Source: Paenibacillus turpanensis
Lineage (GTDB): Bacteria > Bacillota > Bacilli > Paenibacillales > YIM-B00363
Direction of reading: 5' to 3'
Assembly (NCBI RefSeq): GCF_011421635.1
Contig: NZ_WTLI01000002.1
Coordinates: 347-64,346 of the forward strand
Length of the DNA: 64,000 bases
In this document: in pieces, positions 17,497-28,200 of the stretch
Position numbering within the stretch: the stretch's first letter is position 1
Layout of the letters: each line of letters begins with the position of its first letter
Notes under the pieces: model-generated
Database searches by the model: none
The model's input: the letters and a program-made list of their open reading frames with translations, nothing else
What the model was told of the DNA's origin: nothing
Position numbers and translations under genes: made by a program

Positions 17497-18522
17497 TTAT
17501 TTATACCAGCGTTCAAACCGCTTCGTCAAATCCTTGGAAAAATAATCGATCAGCGCCATCACCTTGGCATAATCCATTCGGGTCGGCCCGAGTATCCCGA
17601 GCGTCCCGAAATTTTTTCCGTCGACCGAATAGGTCGCCGTGATCAAGCTGCAGGAATTGACGGCCTCCACCATGTTTTCGGTGCCGATTCTTACCCGAAG
17701 CCCCGTTTCCGAGGTAGATATCAAATCGATCACGCGGCGCTGCTCTTCGAGCAGATCCAGGATCGTTTTAACTTTATCCACGTCCTTGAATTCCGGCTGC
17801 GTCAAAATATTCGTCGTCCCGCCTAAAAACACGCGGTCCACCTCACCGCCTTGAAGGGCGCTCTCTACCATCGCCATGAGCTCTTCATAGCGGGAGACAT
17901 AGCGGGAAATTTCGCTGCCGATCTCATTGTACAGCTTTGAGCGCAGCTGATAAAGCGGCACGCCGGTCAACTTGGCGTTCAAAATATTCACGACCTTCTC
18001 TACATCGCTAGGCGCAATGCCTTCCGGAAGAGTGACCGTTTTGTTCTCGACATGACCTGTGCTTGTCACCAGAATGGCGACCGCTTTCGAATCGTTCAGC
18101 GGTATAAATTGAATATGCTTGAGCGAGGTATGAAACACCTCGGGCCCCAGCACAATGGATGTATAATTCGTTAAATTGGACAGCGTCGTTGCCGTAAGCT
18201 GCGCCACCTGCTCAATCTGATTGATCCGTTCAGCGAAAAAGCTCTTGATCAGCGTACGCTCATCCTCGGTAACCTTGTTCACCTGAACCAAATGGTCCAC
18301 ATAATAACGATACCCTTTATGCGACGGCACGCGGCCTGCGGAAGTATGCGGCTGCTCCAAAAAGCCGAGCTCCTCCAAATCCGACATTTCGTTGCGGATC
18401 GTAGCCGGACTGTAAGTCACATCCTCGCGTTTGGAAATGGTGCGCGAACCGACGGGCTCGGCAGATCGGATGTAGTCTTCCACAATGATGCTTAAAATTT
18501 GTCGTTGGCGTTCGGATAACAC
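17497..18522 (-). CDS. hrcA: Heat-inducible transcriptional repressor HrcA
   Basis: Repressor of class I heat-shock genes that binds CIRCE operators. The 341-aa product begins at the GTG at 18522 (VLSERQRQILSIIV), chosen because AAAGGAGG stands seven to ten bases upstream; an ATG at 18555 would fall inside the operator. The N-terminal winged helix contains PVGSRTISKR and YSPATIRNEMSDLEELG (about residues 20-65), followed by the dimerisation and inserted domains. It is the first gene of the operon with chaperonin, grpE, dnaK and dnaJ, and represses itself through the CIRCE directly upstream. Confidence 0.97.
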   Translation of the reverse strand: MLSERQRQILSIIVEDYIRSAEPVGSRTISKREDVTYSPATIRNEMSDLEELGFLEQPHTSAGRVPSHKGYRYYVDHLVQVNKVTEDERTLIKSFFAERINQIEQVAQLTATTLSNLTNYTSIVLGPEVFHTSLKHIQFIPLNDSKAVAILVTSTGHVENKTVTLPEGIAPSDVEKVVNILNAKLTGVPLYQLRSKLYNEIGSEISRYVSRYEELMAMVESALQGGEVDRVFLGGTTNILTQPEFKDVDKVKTILDLLEEQRRVIDLISTSETGLRVRIGTENMVEAVNSCSLITATYSVDGKNFGTLGILGPTRMDYAKVMALIDYFSKDLTKRFERWYK

Positions 18523-18554
18523 GGCTACTCCTCCTTTGTCTGCCTTCGCTGTCA

Positions 18555-18581
18555 TTAGCACTCCGTTTAGAGGAGTGCTAA
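18555..18581 (-). promoter_or_regulatory. CIRCE operator (HrcA binding site)
   Basis: TTAGCACTC, nine bases, GAGTGCTAA: an exact match to the CIRCE consensus. It is located between the hrcA promoter and the hrcA ribosome binding site. Confidence 0.98.
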
Positions 18582-18590
18582 ACTACTCTA

Positions 18591-18620
18591 AAAATACCAA
18601 AACGACTGGCCTGATGTCAA
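18591..18620 (-). promoter_or_regulatory. Sigma-A promoter of the hrcA operon
   Basis: On the minus strand a perfect TTGACA (18620-18615), an 18-base spacer and TATTTT (18596-18591) place the start of transcription at or next to the CIRCE element. Confidence 0.75.
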
Positions 18621-18637
18621 GTCAGGTCCAGCCGTTT
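18599..18637 (-). terminator. Terminator-like hairpin overlapping the hrcA promoter
   Basis: On the minus strand AAACG-G-CTGG-A-CCTGA, loop CTTGACA, TCAGG-C-CAG-T-CGTTTT forms an imperfect stem followed by a T-rich tract. It lies just after the acetyltransferase stop at 18660. Its loop contains the hrcA -35 box. Confidence 0.65.
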
Positions 18638-18659
18638 CGCAGGAATCGGAGCATCCGAT

Positions 18660-19124
18660 TTATATTCGTTTGAGCACCGCAATTTCATCGCAGCAGTGCT
18701 GCTTTTTGCAGTGAATACAATCTCTCCAAACCTTCTCTGGAAAAATCTCTTTATTCACTACTTCAAACCCGTTTCGTTCAAAAAAGGCGACCTCATAAGT
18801 GAGAGCCATCACCTTCGGAATTCCCTGCCGCTTGGCCTCTTCCATCAGAGCCTTTACGATCATCGACCCGATGCCTTTTCCTTTGTAGCCGTCAATGATA
18901 CCTAGCGAGCGGATTTCTACCAAATCAGGACCTAGACGCGTTAACGCTCCGCAGCCTACGCGGGCACCGTCGTATTCGGCGATAAAAAAAGTGTCAAGCT
19001 GCTGCTGCAGTGTTTCCCTGGACCGGGGCAGCATGATGCTCGTTTGTGCATATCCGTTTATAAGTTCCACCAGAAAATCCAGGTCCGTTTCTTCGGCCTT
19101 CCGGCATTGTCTTGTTGTCATCAT
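18660..19124 (-). CDS. GNAT-family N-acetyltransferase, ArgA/N-acetylglutamate synthase-like
   Basis: A 154-aa acetyltransferase. The acetyl-CoA loop is GYKGKGIGSMIV (about residues 80-91), preceded by the strand VEIRSLGII and followed by the FFERNGFE signature. The Cys-rich tail WRDCIHCKKQHCCDE resembles that of short single-domain N-acetylglutamate synthases of the Mycobacterium Rv2747 type, so an arginine-biosynthesis role is plausible but unproven; no arg genes are nearby. The start is ATG-ATG with GGTGGGA upstream. It ends just before the hairpin that overlaps the hrcA promoter. Confidence 0.8.
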   Translation of the reverse strand: MMTTRQCRKAEETDLDFLVELINGYAQTSIMLPRSRETLQQQLDTFFIAEYDGARVGCGALTRLGPDLVEIRSLGIIDGYKGKGIGSMIVKALMEEAKRQGIPKVMALTYEVAFFERNGFEVVNKEIFPEKVWRDCIHCKKQHCCDEIAVLKRI

Positions 19125-19192
19125 GTTCCCACCGCCCGGTCAATTGATACGAATAAATATACAACAGGGTGTATATTTTCGCAACAACTATT

Positions 19193-20368
19193 TTAGCCGA
19201 GAAACGCTGCAAATACATCGTTTCCGTACAGCAGACCGCGCGGAGTTAACCGATAGCCTTCAGGCGACTTTTGGATTAGCTCCTGCTGGAGTAAACGCTC
19301 AAGCACCGGCGCAAAAACCGATTCGAACGAACAATCAAACTGCCTCTCAAAATCCGCCTCGCAGACGCCTTCAAGCAGCCTCAGACCCACCATCATAAAG
19401 TCCTCCATCGCTTCCTCGCGGGAAATGTCGAACTGCTCCAAAACCGGCAGTCCCTGCTTCGTCGCGTCGATGTAGGGCTGAATCCCCTTTATGTTGACGT
19501 GCCGCTGCCTTTCGATATACCCGTGAGCACCGGCGCCCAGCCCGTAATACGCCCGGTTTTTCCAGTACATCGAATTGTGGCGGCTTTCAAAGCCAGGCTT
19601 GGCGAAATTGCTAATCTCGTAATGTTGATAACCTGCGTCGATCAGACGGCCCATAATGTGCTGGTACATCTCCAGCTCCGCATCCTCGTCCGGAAGCGGC
19701 AGCTTGCCCTTCTGGTACAAGCTGTGAAACAGCGTATTTTCTTCGACCTTGAGGCTGTACAGCGAATAGTGCGGAAGCTCGAGACCAAGCGCGGCGGTCA
19801 CGCTGTCCCGCACCTGCTCGACCGTCTGCTTCGGCAGCCCGAACATCAGGTCGATCGATAAATTGGAAAAGCCCGCTTTCCGGGCATTTTCCAAGCTCTG
19901 ATAGACCTCGTCGGTCGAATGGATGCGGCCGATCGCATGCAATAAGCCGTTGTCGAACGACTGCACGCCGAACGAGATCCGGTTTACGCCGCCCTCTTTC
20001 ATCGCATGGAGCTTCTCCAGATCGGTTGTCCCCGGGTTCGCTTCCATCGAAAATTCCAAGTCATTCGCCTTATTCGGAAAATACGTATGCACCGTATGCA
20101 AGAAATACGACATTTGCTCCGGCGTCAGCACCGTCGGCGTGCCCCCGCCGACGAAAATCGTTTCAACCGTTTCCGGCGGATGCTGCTTCACCGTCAGCTC
20201 CATCTCCCGCTCCAGCGCCTCCAGGTAAGCCATGACCGGCTGTCCTTCCAGCGCGTAGGAGTTGAAATCGCAGTAATGGCATTTGTGCGTACAAAACGGA
20301 ATATGAATGTACACCGCCGACGCCTGCTGCTGGCGGTATGCTGCTTCGCTAGCTTTAGTCTTCGTCAA
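19193..20368 (-). CDS. hemW: Radical-SAM heme chaperone HemW
   Basis: A 391-aa radical-SAM protein long annotated as oxygen-independent coproporphyrinogen oxidase (B. subtilis HemN/YqeR position) but in most bacteria a heme-binding chaperone. The cluster motif is CTHKCHYC, with IFVGGGTPT and the GVQSFD segment; the C-terminal HemN-type domain covers about residues 290-385. The start appears to be a TTG at 20368 overlapping the lepA end by 14 bases. The downstream V codon before YIHIPFC is the only obvious alternative and lacks a binding site. The conserved order is lepA-hemW-hrcA. Confidence 0.93.
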   Translation of the reverse strand: MTKTKASEAAYRQQQASAVYIHIPFCTHKCHYCDFNSYALEGQPVMAYLEALEREMELTVKQHPPETVETIFVGGGTPTVLTPEQMSYFLHTVHTYFPNKANDLEFSMEANPGTTDLEKLHAMKEGGVNRISFGVQSFDNGLLHAIGRIHSTDEVYQSLENARKAGFSNLSIDLMFGLPKQTVEQVRDSVTAALGLELPHYSLYSLKVEENTLFHSLYQKGKLPLPDEDAELEMYQHIMGRLIDAGYQHYEISNFAKPGFESRHNSMYWKNRAYYGLGAGAHGYIERQRHVNIKGIQPYIDATKQGLPVLEQFDISREEAMEDFMMVGLRLLEGVCEADFERQFDCSFESVFAPVLERLLQQELIQKSPEGYRLTPRGLLYGNDVFAAFLG

Positions 20369-22172
20369 TTTTCAGCACCGCCATGAACGCTTCCTGCGGC
20401 ACCTCAACGTTGCCGACCTGCTTCATGCGCTTCTTGCCTTCTTTTTGCTTCTCCAGGAGCTTCCGTTTCCGCGAAATGTCGCCGCCGTAACACTTGGCAA
20501 GAACGTTTTTGCGCATCGCTTTAACCGTTTCACGCGCCACGATCTTTTGACCGACCGCTGCCTGGATCGGCACCTCGAACATTTGCTGCGGGATGAGCTC
20601 CTTCAGCTTTTCACAGAGAATGCGGCCGCGGTTGTACGCCGATTCCCGGTGAACGATAAAGGACAAGGCATCCACCTTTTCCCCGTTGAGCAAAATGTCC
20701 ATTTTCACAAGGTTCGAGCGCTTGTAGCCGGAAAGCTCATAATCGAAGGACGCATACCCCTTCGTCCGTGATTTCAGCTGATCGAAGAAGTCATAGACGA
20801 TCTCCGACAGCGGAATGTTGTACTTCAGCGTAACGCGGTTCGTATCGAGGTACTGCATATCGACGAATTCGCCGCGCTTGTTTTGGCATAGGTCCATAAT
20901 CGCTCCGACAAAATCATTCGGCACGATAACTGACGCCTTTACAAACGGCTCCTCGATATATTCGATCTTTTGCTGCTCCGGCATTTTATCCGGGTTGTCG
21001 ATATCGATCGTCTCGCCGCTCGTCATCGTCACGCGGAAAATAACGCTCGGCGCCGTCGTGATCAGCGGAATATTAAATTCGCGCTCAATGCGCTCCTGAA
21101 TAATTTCCATATGCAGCATACCGAGGAAGCCGCAGCGGAAGCCGAAGCCAAGCGCCTGCGATGTTTCCGGCTCGTAGCGCAGCGACGCGTCGTTCAGCTC
21201 AAGCTTCTCGAGCGCCTCGCGCAGATCGTCGTAATCGCTCGATTCAATCGGATACAGTCCGCAGAATACCATCGGATTAATGCGGCGGTAGCCCGGCAGC
21301 GCTTCGGCCGTTTGGCGCTTCGCATCCGTAATCGTATCGCCGACGCGGGTATCCTTCACGTTCTTGATACCCGCTACGATAAAGCCGACATCGCCGGCCT
21401 GCAGCTCGTCTACGATGGTCATTCTCGGCTTGAACGCGCCGACCTCGATAACCTCGTATTCCTTTTGCGTCGCCATGAAACGAATTTTTGTACCCGACTT
21501 TACCGAGCCGTCGATAACACGGACATATACAATTACACCCTTATAAGGGTCATAGTGCGAATCAAAGATGAGCGCCTTCAAAGGCTCATCGTCCGAGCCC
21601 GATGGAGACGGGATCTTTTGCACGACCTGCTCCAAAATTTCTTTAATGCCGATGCCCTGCTTCGCGGAAGCCAAAACCGCATCGCTGGCGTCGAGACCGA
21701 TCACGTCCTCGACTTCCTTCTTCACCCGCTCCGGCTCTGCGCTCGGCAAATCGATCTTGTTGATAACCGGAACGATCTCCAGGTTATTATCGAGCGCTAG
21801 GTACACGTTCGCCAGCGTCTGCGCTTCAATGCCCTGCGCGGCATCGACAACAAGCAGCGCGCCTTCGCAGGCCGCCAAGCTGCGCGAAACCTCGTACGTA
21901 AAGTCGACGTGTCCCGGTGTATCGATCAGGTTAAGCACATACTCTTCCCCGTCGTCCGCCTTGTAGGTCAGACGAACGGCCTGCAGCTTAATCGTAATGC
22001 CCCGCTCGCGTTCAAGATCCATTTGGTCGAGCACCTGAGCCTGCATTTCACGGGAAGTCAGTGCCCCAGTATATTCTAAAATACGGTCGGCCAAGGTCGA
22101 TTTGCCATGGTCGATGTGAGCGATAATGCAGAAATTGCGAATTTTACTTTGACGTTTGTTTGCGTCTGTCAT
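20355..22172 (-). CDS. lepA: Elongation factor 4 (LepA)
   Basis: Ribosome-associated translational GTPase of 605 aa. The G domain has [14 protein letters not shown] (G1), DTPGHVDF (G3) and NKIDLP (G4), followed by EF-G-like domains II, III and V and the LepA-specific C-terminal domain ending in [10 protein letters not shown]. The start at 22172 is chosen for the GAGG box and family N-terminus. A clear sigma-A promoter lies at 22209-22238, between this gene and the giant-protein gene. Confidence 0.98.
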   Translation of the reverse strand: MTDANKRQSKIRNFCIIAHIDHGKSTLADRILEYTGALTSREMQAQVLDQMDLERERGITIKLQAVRLTYKADDGEEYVLNLIDTPGHVDFTYEVSRSLAACEGALLVVDAAQGIEAQTLANVYLALDNNLEIVPVINKIDLPSAEPERVKKEVEDVIGLDASDAVLASAKQGIGIKEILEQVVQKIPSPSGSDDEPLKALIFDSHYDPYKGVIVYVRVIDGSVKSGTKIRFMATQKEYEVIEVGAFKPRMTIVDELQAGDVGFIVAGIKNVKDTRVGDTITDAKRQTAEALPGYRRINPMVFCGLYPIESSDYDDLREALEKLELNDASLRYEPETSQALGFGFRCGFLGMLHMEIIQERIEREFNIPLITTAPSVIFRVTMTSGETIDIDNPDKMPEQQKIEYIEEPFVKASVIVPNDFVGAIMDLCQNKRGEFVDMQYLDTNRVTLKYNIPLSEIVYDFFDQLKSRTKGYASFDYELSGYKRSNLVKMDILLNGEKVDALSFIVHRESAYNRGRILCEKLKELIPQQMFEVPIQAAVGQKIVARETVKAMRKNVLAKCYGGDISRKRKLLEKQKEGKKRMKQVGNVEVPQEAFMAVLKIDED

Positions 22173-22208
22173 TGAAAACCTCACCACTTCACGATTTAAA
22201 TACGTTTC

Positions 22209-22238
22209 ATTATATCAAATATGAAGCGGCCCCATCAA
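22209..22238 (-). promoter_or_regulatory. Sigma-A promoter of lepA
   Basis: On the minus strand TTGATG (22238-22233), an 18-base spacer and a perfect TATAAT (22214-22209), about 37 bases before the lepA start. It lies only 29 bases after the stop of the giant-protein gene. Confidence 0.75.
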
Positions 22239-22266
22239 TGACCCGTTATCTGGGCCCACCAAATGC

Positions 22267-25200
22267 CTACTGCACGCGGTGCACCCCTGCCGCTTTTAAT
22301 GCGCTTCCGATCAGCCTGATCGGCACCATCGTACGCTTCACCACGCCATTCTGGTAATACACGGTAAACTCCATCCCGGTCAACCCATCCTTGATGCCGG
22401 TATCGTGCTCCAGCCATGCAGGATCGTGCAGGTCCCCGCCGAAGCGAATCGCAGATCCCGATGACGGAGCGAGCTCCGTTTCCGCATTGATTGACGAGCC
22501 GTCACGCGCCTCCGCAGCCAGCTTCGCCGTCAGTCGCTGCACCGGAGCCTCCGAGGTTAGCGCCTGCAGCACCAGCACTTCACCGCTGTAAAAGTCTCTA
22601 GGCGGCGATGCGGTTTCGTGTCCGGCTTTTTCATGAATCGCCAGCCACTGCGGCGTATGCAGCACGTCGGCCCACAACGTCAGTTCTTTGGCTTGCATTC
22701 GTTTCGTTATGGCGGATACCGCCAAGCCGTCCGACACCGTCAGCGTCACCTCGTACTCTCCAATCACGCTAAAATGCTCCTTTGCATTCCAGCTGTTATG
22801 CGCCGTTGTCCGCCCACCCTTTGGATCAACAATGGTCCATTCCGCCGTAAGCGGATCGCCATCCGGGTCCGTCGAGAGATTGATAAGCGTGACGCGGTCC
22901 CCTTCCCAAACCGATTCCGGACTCCACGTAAATTCTGCGATCGGTCCCCGGTTAATCATGAACCACGTCTGCGGCGAAAATTCCGACCACACCATCCCGT
23001 CATGGACGCGGACTCGTACCCTGAGCTTTTGCCGCACCGGAAGATCTACATCCGGGACAAAAATCATTTCCGCGGCCGTTGTTCTTTGCATGCGCTGGCC
23101 CGAGGTGTAAACGAGCCTTGTATTGTCCTCATTCGAGATTTCAAGCTCATAAGCGGCAAACTCTGTCAGCCCGTCCGGGTCGGTTTGGTTCCATCGCAAG
23201 GCTGGCCTTAGCTCCGTGAAAAGCGTTGGGTTACCCGCCGAGCCATCCGGCGATTGCATAAACGCAGTTGGCGGTCGGTTCGTCACCATCCAGCCGACAT
23301 TGGACCACGCCGACCAATCACGACCGTCGCTTACCCGAACCTGCACTTGATACTTTTGCCCCAGCTGAAGGGAAGACGTCATTTGCCATGTCCAGTTTGC
23401 CGCAATGGTTCCCATATCCTGAATGCCGGAATCTTGAATCGTAACACCGTTCAGATCCTTGACGACGGCTTGGAATTGAGCAAAAACCGTCTCCGGATCA
23501 GGGTCGGTTTGCGACCACATGATTTCCGGCCTTAAGGAATTTACATAGGTTGGATCGTTAATGGCTCCGCTTGGAAACGTGAGTATGGCAGTAGGCGGTG
23601 CATTAAGCACCGGAATCGTTACATGGATGGACTGCTCGTACCATTCGGACCACGCTCCGTACTCATCCATAACCGCTTTGAAAACGGTATATGTACCTGC
23701 TTCCGCAGGCCTACGGAGCTGCCCTGTGAACGACTGACCACTTGGTGTTATGTACATATACTTTCGCTGAATAATACCTTGCGTTGCTCCATAGTTGATG
23801 CCGGTTGGCTCCATTGAATATATGGCGCTGGAAAGCCAGCGATCCGGATCATAGCTTGTATCATTCCAGCGGATCGTGTGATCTGCATTTTCCGTTAAAG
23901 TAAACCTGGCAATGGGTCTGCGGTGGATCGTAACGTTCTGCCAGAACACATCCGAGACTTTGCTGTAGGAATTGAACCGTGTATCTCCCCCAGTTGGATC
24001 ATCCTGTACCTGATAACCGAAACGGAAAATCCCTACCTTATCCATAATCGGGTTTGGAGTTTGAACGGTTTGATTATGGTAGGCTGACAATCCGTAATAC
24101 CCATCATCCTGCGGCAAGAACTTTTCAGGGTTCGTATGCAGGTACGTCCATTTGGTTCCTTCTGGTTTCATCGGATCGTTTTCTAAATCGCTGTAGTTCG
24201 TGATGTAATCAAATGTCGTTCCTACAATAGCTGTATTTTGTACATAGCTGTCATTGCTTGTCGTTGCTATAAGCAAGAAGTCTTTGAACAACGTATGTTT
24301 CAGCTCGGAATAAGGACCGAATTTTCCGGTTGTAAACTCATTGTCATTGCCAGTGACAACAGGAACACCGTCTACATATCCGGTAAACCTGCCCTCATTG
24401 ATTTTGATTTTTACATCACGGTATTTACGGTAGCCGAAATTATAATCACTTTCCGCTAAAACTGTCCTTTGGTTATTCACGATTTTTACGAGCCTTGCTT
24501 TCTTCGTGGAAAGCTCAAAACGGTACATATTTTGGTTGTCCTGCATTCGGAAGCTGATCCCTGTTGTCTGCATCGATGTGAACGGTTCGTAATTGAATTT
24601 AAGCTTCATTTGCAGCGTCCCGTTCGAAGCCGTTAACTGATCATGATAAAGCTGGCCGAATGTCGCTGCATTTGCGGTTAACGAATCATACTGGCCCTCT
24701 AGAGTAGTAACAGTTACCGAATAATCATCATCGTCTGAATCGTCTGATCGAGTAATTCTGAATTGTCCATCCGATGAAAGGATTGCGCTATCTAGTCCCG
24801 CTAAAAAGTAATTACTACCGGGAATGCTCTGGATCATATTCCCTTCCAAATCAAACGTAAATACTTGGTATTTCCCTGTAACAACCATAATCTTATTGTC
24901 AGCAGTGAGAGTCGCGTCGATCCCTTCTGAATATCCGAAGTAATTATACGTTCGTGCATCCTCAAAAGTGTGTGTATAGAACTGATTTGTTTCACTGTTA
25001 TAAATTAAAAGCTCAAATCCAAAAATATATTCTTCATCTTCATCGTGTTCAATGATTGCCTTGGTGGTAGATTTCGTAAATACCAATGTATCCCCGTTCT
25101 TTCCAACATACCCTAGATGCCCACGGTAAGCTGGGAATATGTTATGTACTAATGCACCTGTTGTATTGTCAATTACCTTGAATGAAGACATGTCTCTCCA

Positions 25201-28200
25201 TATTAAATACTTGTTATTTGAAGAAACATGATGCAATGAACCAATAAAACTAGTTGTCATCCATATATCTAGTCTTTGACTTGAAGTTAGAACAGGTGAA
25301 TCAAAAATCATAGCTCCTTGCGAAGTATACTTTTGCAACCGGCAGTTTTCATAATTGTTGTTTGCATAATCCGAGTAACAATAAACGTTAAATGTGTTTC
25401 CTTCCCTATCAGTTTGGTATGGAGTAGAAACGGTGTTTCGGGTATAAGAAGTCCCATCCTCTCTGTCGACGCGCACCCAAGTATAGGGAATCGTCCCTGT
25501 ATTGGGATCAGCCTTTGCAGGCGGATTTTTCCACCCTGTCGGTGCAGGATTTGGTGCCCAATCATTTCGATACCCCGAATAATGAGTGTAGCTTTGCAGC
25601 GGCTGAGCGGTAAAATTAGCATTTTCTGTAGAACGTTGAATGTCTGATATCCTATATAACTTATTTGCCCAATTTTTATAGTAATACAAGCCTTCGACCC
25701 GTTCTACGTAATCGTATGTCCATGCCAGATCGTTTTCATAATCAATATCTTTCCATATGGAATCGTAAATAACGATCGGCTTTCCGCGTGTGGGGGCGTC
25801 TAATTTAACAAATCCTCCCCTTGTTGAGAATAGGTTTGGCGTTACCATTTCATAAAGACGGGAGCAACCATTATCTACGTTATTAGTGCAATACCAATAC
25901 AGATTACTTTTCGTTTGATTGGTTAAGTCAACCGCTCGAAAGCTGGAAATACCATTATCATAGGTCTGCAAGGCTTCTTCTTGAGCGTTGTAGATATAAT
26001 CTTTATTGGCTGCGGCCTGTCTCGGGCTGGTTGATTTCCACTCCGCACTTGTGAGCATTTCATTTGCCGTAAACTTTCGGGTTTCAATCGTTGGCGGCGT
26101 ATACGTTAGGCCACGGATATAAAAATCCGCATAAGGTGCATCGTTGATAATTTCATACGGAAACCGTTTGTACCCTGTTTTCCCCCAATCTTCTTTCAGG
26201 AAAATATCGACTGCAAATTTACCTACATGAGTTGGAGTAAGTACAAATTCGTTGTTGGCATCCAATGTAATAGGATGGCTAGTTTCATCATCGAAGCTGC
26301 CGTTATTGTTGGAGTCAAAGCGAAGCGTTAGCGTATGTTCTACAATGCTGTCACCGTCAGGGCTAAAGGAAGTATCTTTGAACGTAAACTCTCTTGCCCT
26401 TAAGCCTAACGTATTGTATTCCAGCCTCGGCTCAGGCGGCAGATCAGGCATAACCGTTAACGTATGAGAGGCTGGGGCTAATGATTTCAAGCCAGCGCTG
26501 TCTATAACGTCTAGCTTGATTGTTTCTTGCCCAGGCGTTGTGTAAACGGTTTGTTTATTTTGCCATAGGTAATTTACAATGGTTCTGCCTGCCGGACTGT
26601 AGCTGTTCCTGCCGTGAATTTCTTGTGTAAACGGCCGATTCTCTATAACAGTGCTAGGAGCTGAAATGATCGGTACGGGATTTGGCGGCACGACGTCGAG
26701 TGATACCGTTCGTTCCGTCTTGTTTCCGCAGACGTCCATGGCCGATACTTTTATTTTGTGTGAGCCAAGCTCAGTTGCTTTCCAGCGGATAAAATGCCCA
26801 TCTGGTTCATGTTCCCACAAGTCGTATTCTTCTGCGTAAAACTTGATCCACGAGCTGCTTGAACCCGCGAAATCCCATGTCATGATAAACGGGTCTCCGT
26901 CCGGATCGTATGGATATTCTTTAGTTCCCTCCTCTAACGCTGGTTTGGAATAGTTTCTTAACCACACCTCCATATTTAAAGCTATTTGCTGCTTAGGCTC
27001 CCACGAGCTTCGATCTCCCCATGCAAACCAACCTGCCTGAAACTGCGGTGCAGAATTGGAAGATGTACAGCTAGCGGGGGCTATGATCGTAAATGTCTTC
27101 GGCCCTGCTGTCGCTTTGCCTCCACAGGTGGAGGTTACTTCCATCGTAACGGTTACCATTCCGGTTGTAATAAAGGCGGGCGATGGCGCAAAAGTTGCAA
27201 TTTGCTCGGTAAATAAGCCCGATGATTTTTTAGTAATGCTGTTCCCGTTTTGGGATATGGTATAGCTTATTTCCTTTATTGCGCAGCCACTGCCTCCGGT
27301 AACACCAGTATTTTGTGGCATGATCCAATTGGAGTCGCCGATTTCAATTTGCGGGTATTGGAATTTGAAATCCGCAGTTACTTTCTCCGGCCCGTTGTCT
27401 GGCGGTTCGTCGGCACAGGAGGTCTTGAAATCAAAAGAAAGTTCTTTTGTATTGTTGGCCTTGCTGGCTTCTGTAGTAAGCGCTCCGCCGGAATCGAGGA
27501 TAACGGTGAATTTTTTTGTGCCTGCAGCCCCTGTTGGCTGCGTGAACGTTTCGGTTATCCTTTGTCCTTGGGTCATTCCGGCATAGGTGTATGTTTTTAT
27601 GATTGATCCGTTATATTTTACTTGGATATTGAATGATTTTTCGAACGCGGTCCCACTGTTTTCAAAAGTAAGTTTATAGCTTGCGATTACATTTTCCGCT
27701 AAGCAAGAAGCTTCTGGAACTAATCCCACTATTCCGAGATCAGGAGGCAAATTCGGTGGTGCATCTTTGTAGGTTATTCTTAGCCTGTTTGGATGCTCGT
27801 AGGTTTCACCGATGATATCGAAAGAGAAACTACCGAAATAAACCATAAGTCTAGCCCCAGGAGCAGGTAAATGTTTTATTGCTGTGTTTGAATTATAAGA
27901 AATATCATCATATCTTGGGTATGAATTAAAAGTTTGCTGATACTTCAACAAAAAAGTTGATGTATTATCTGACGAAATCTGCGAGATTACCGGATTACTA
28001 ATGGGATTATTTGAACGGTCGTCTTCACTTACTCCAAATGTTCCTTCTGGTCCGGGTACCGGGACATTAGGATTAACATTAACTCGACTAAAATCTTTAA
28101 CCTTAACTACAGTTGATGGGACTTCTCTGCCATCACTTAATGTGTAAGCAATAGTACGGTTTACTTGGAAATTTACTGTCGCTGTACACCCCGGAAACTT

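Noticed and set aside
15946-17826. 626-codon plus-strand ORF opposite the chaperonin and hrcA
   Set aside because: It is an antisense reading of GC-rich coding sequence; composition is Arg/Ala/His-rich without motifs, and the minus-strand frame encodes a full chaperonin.
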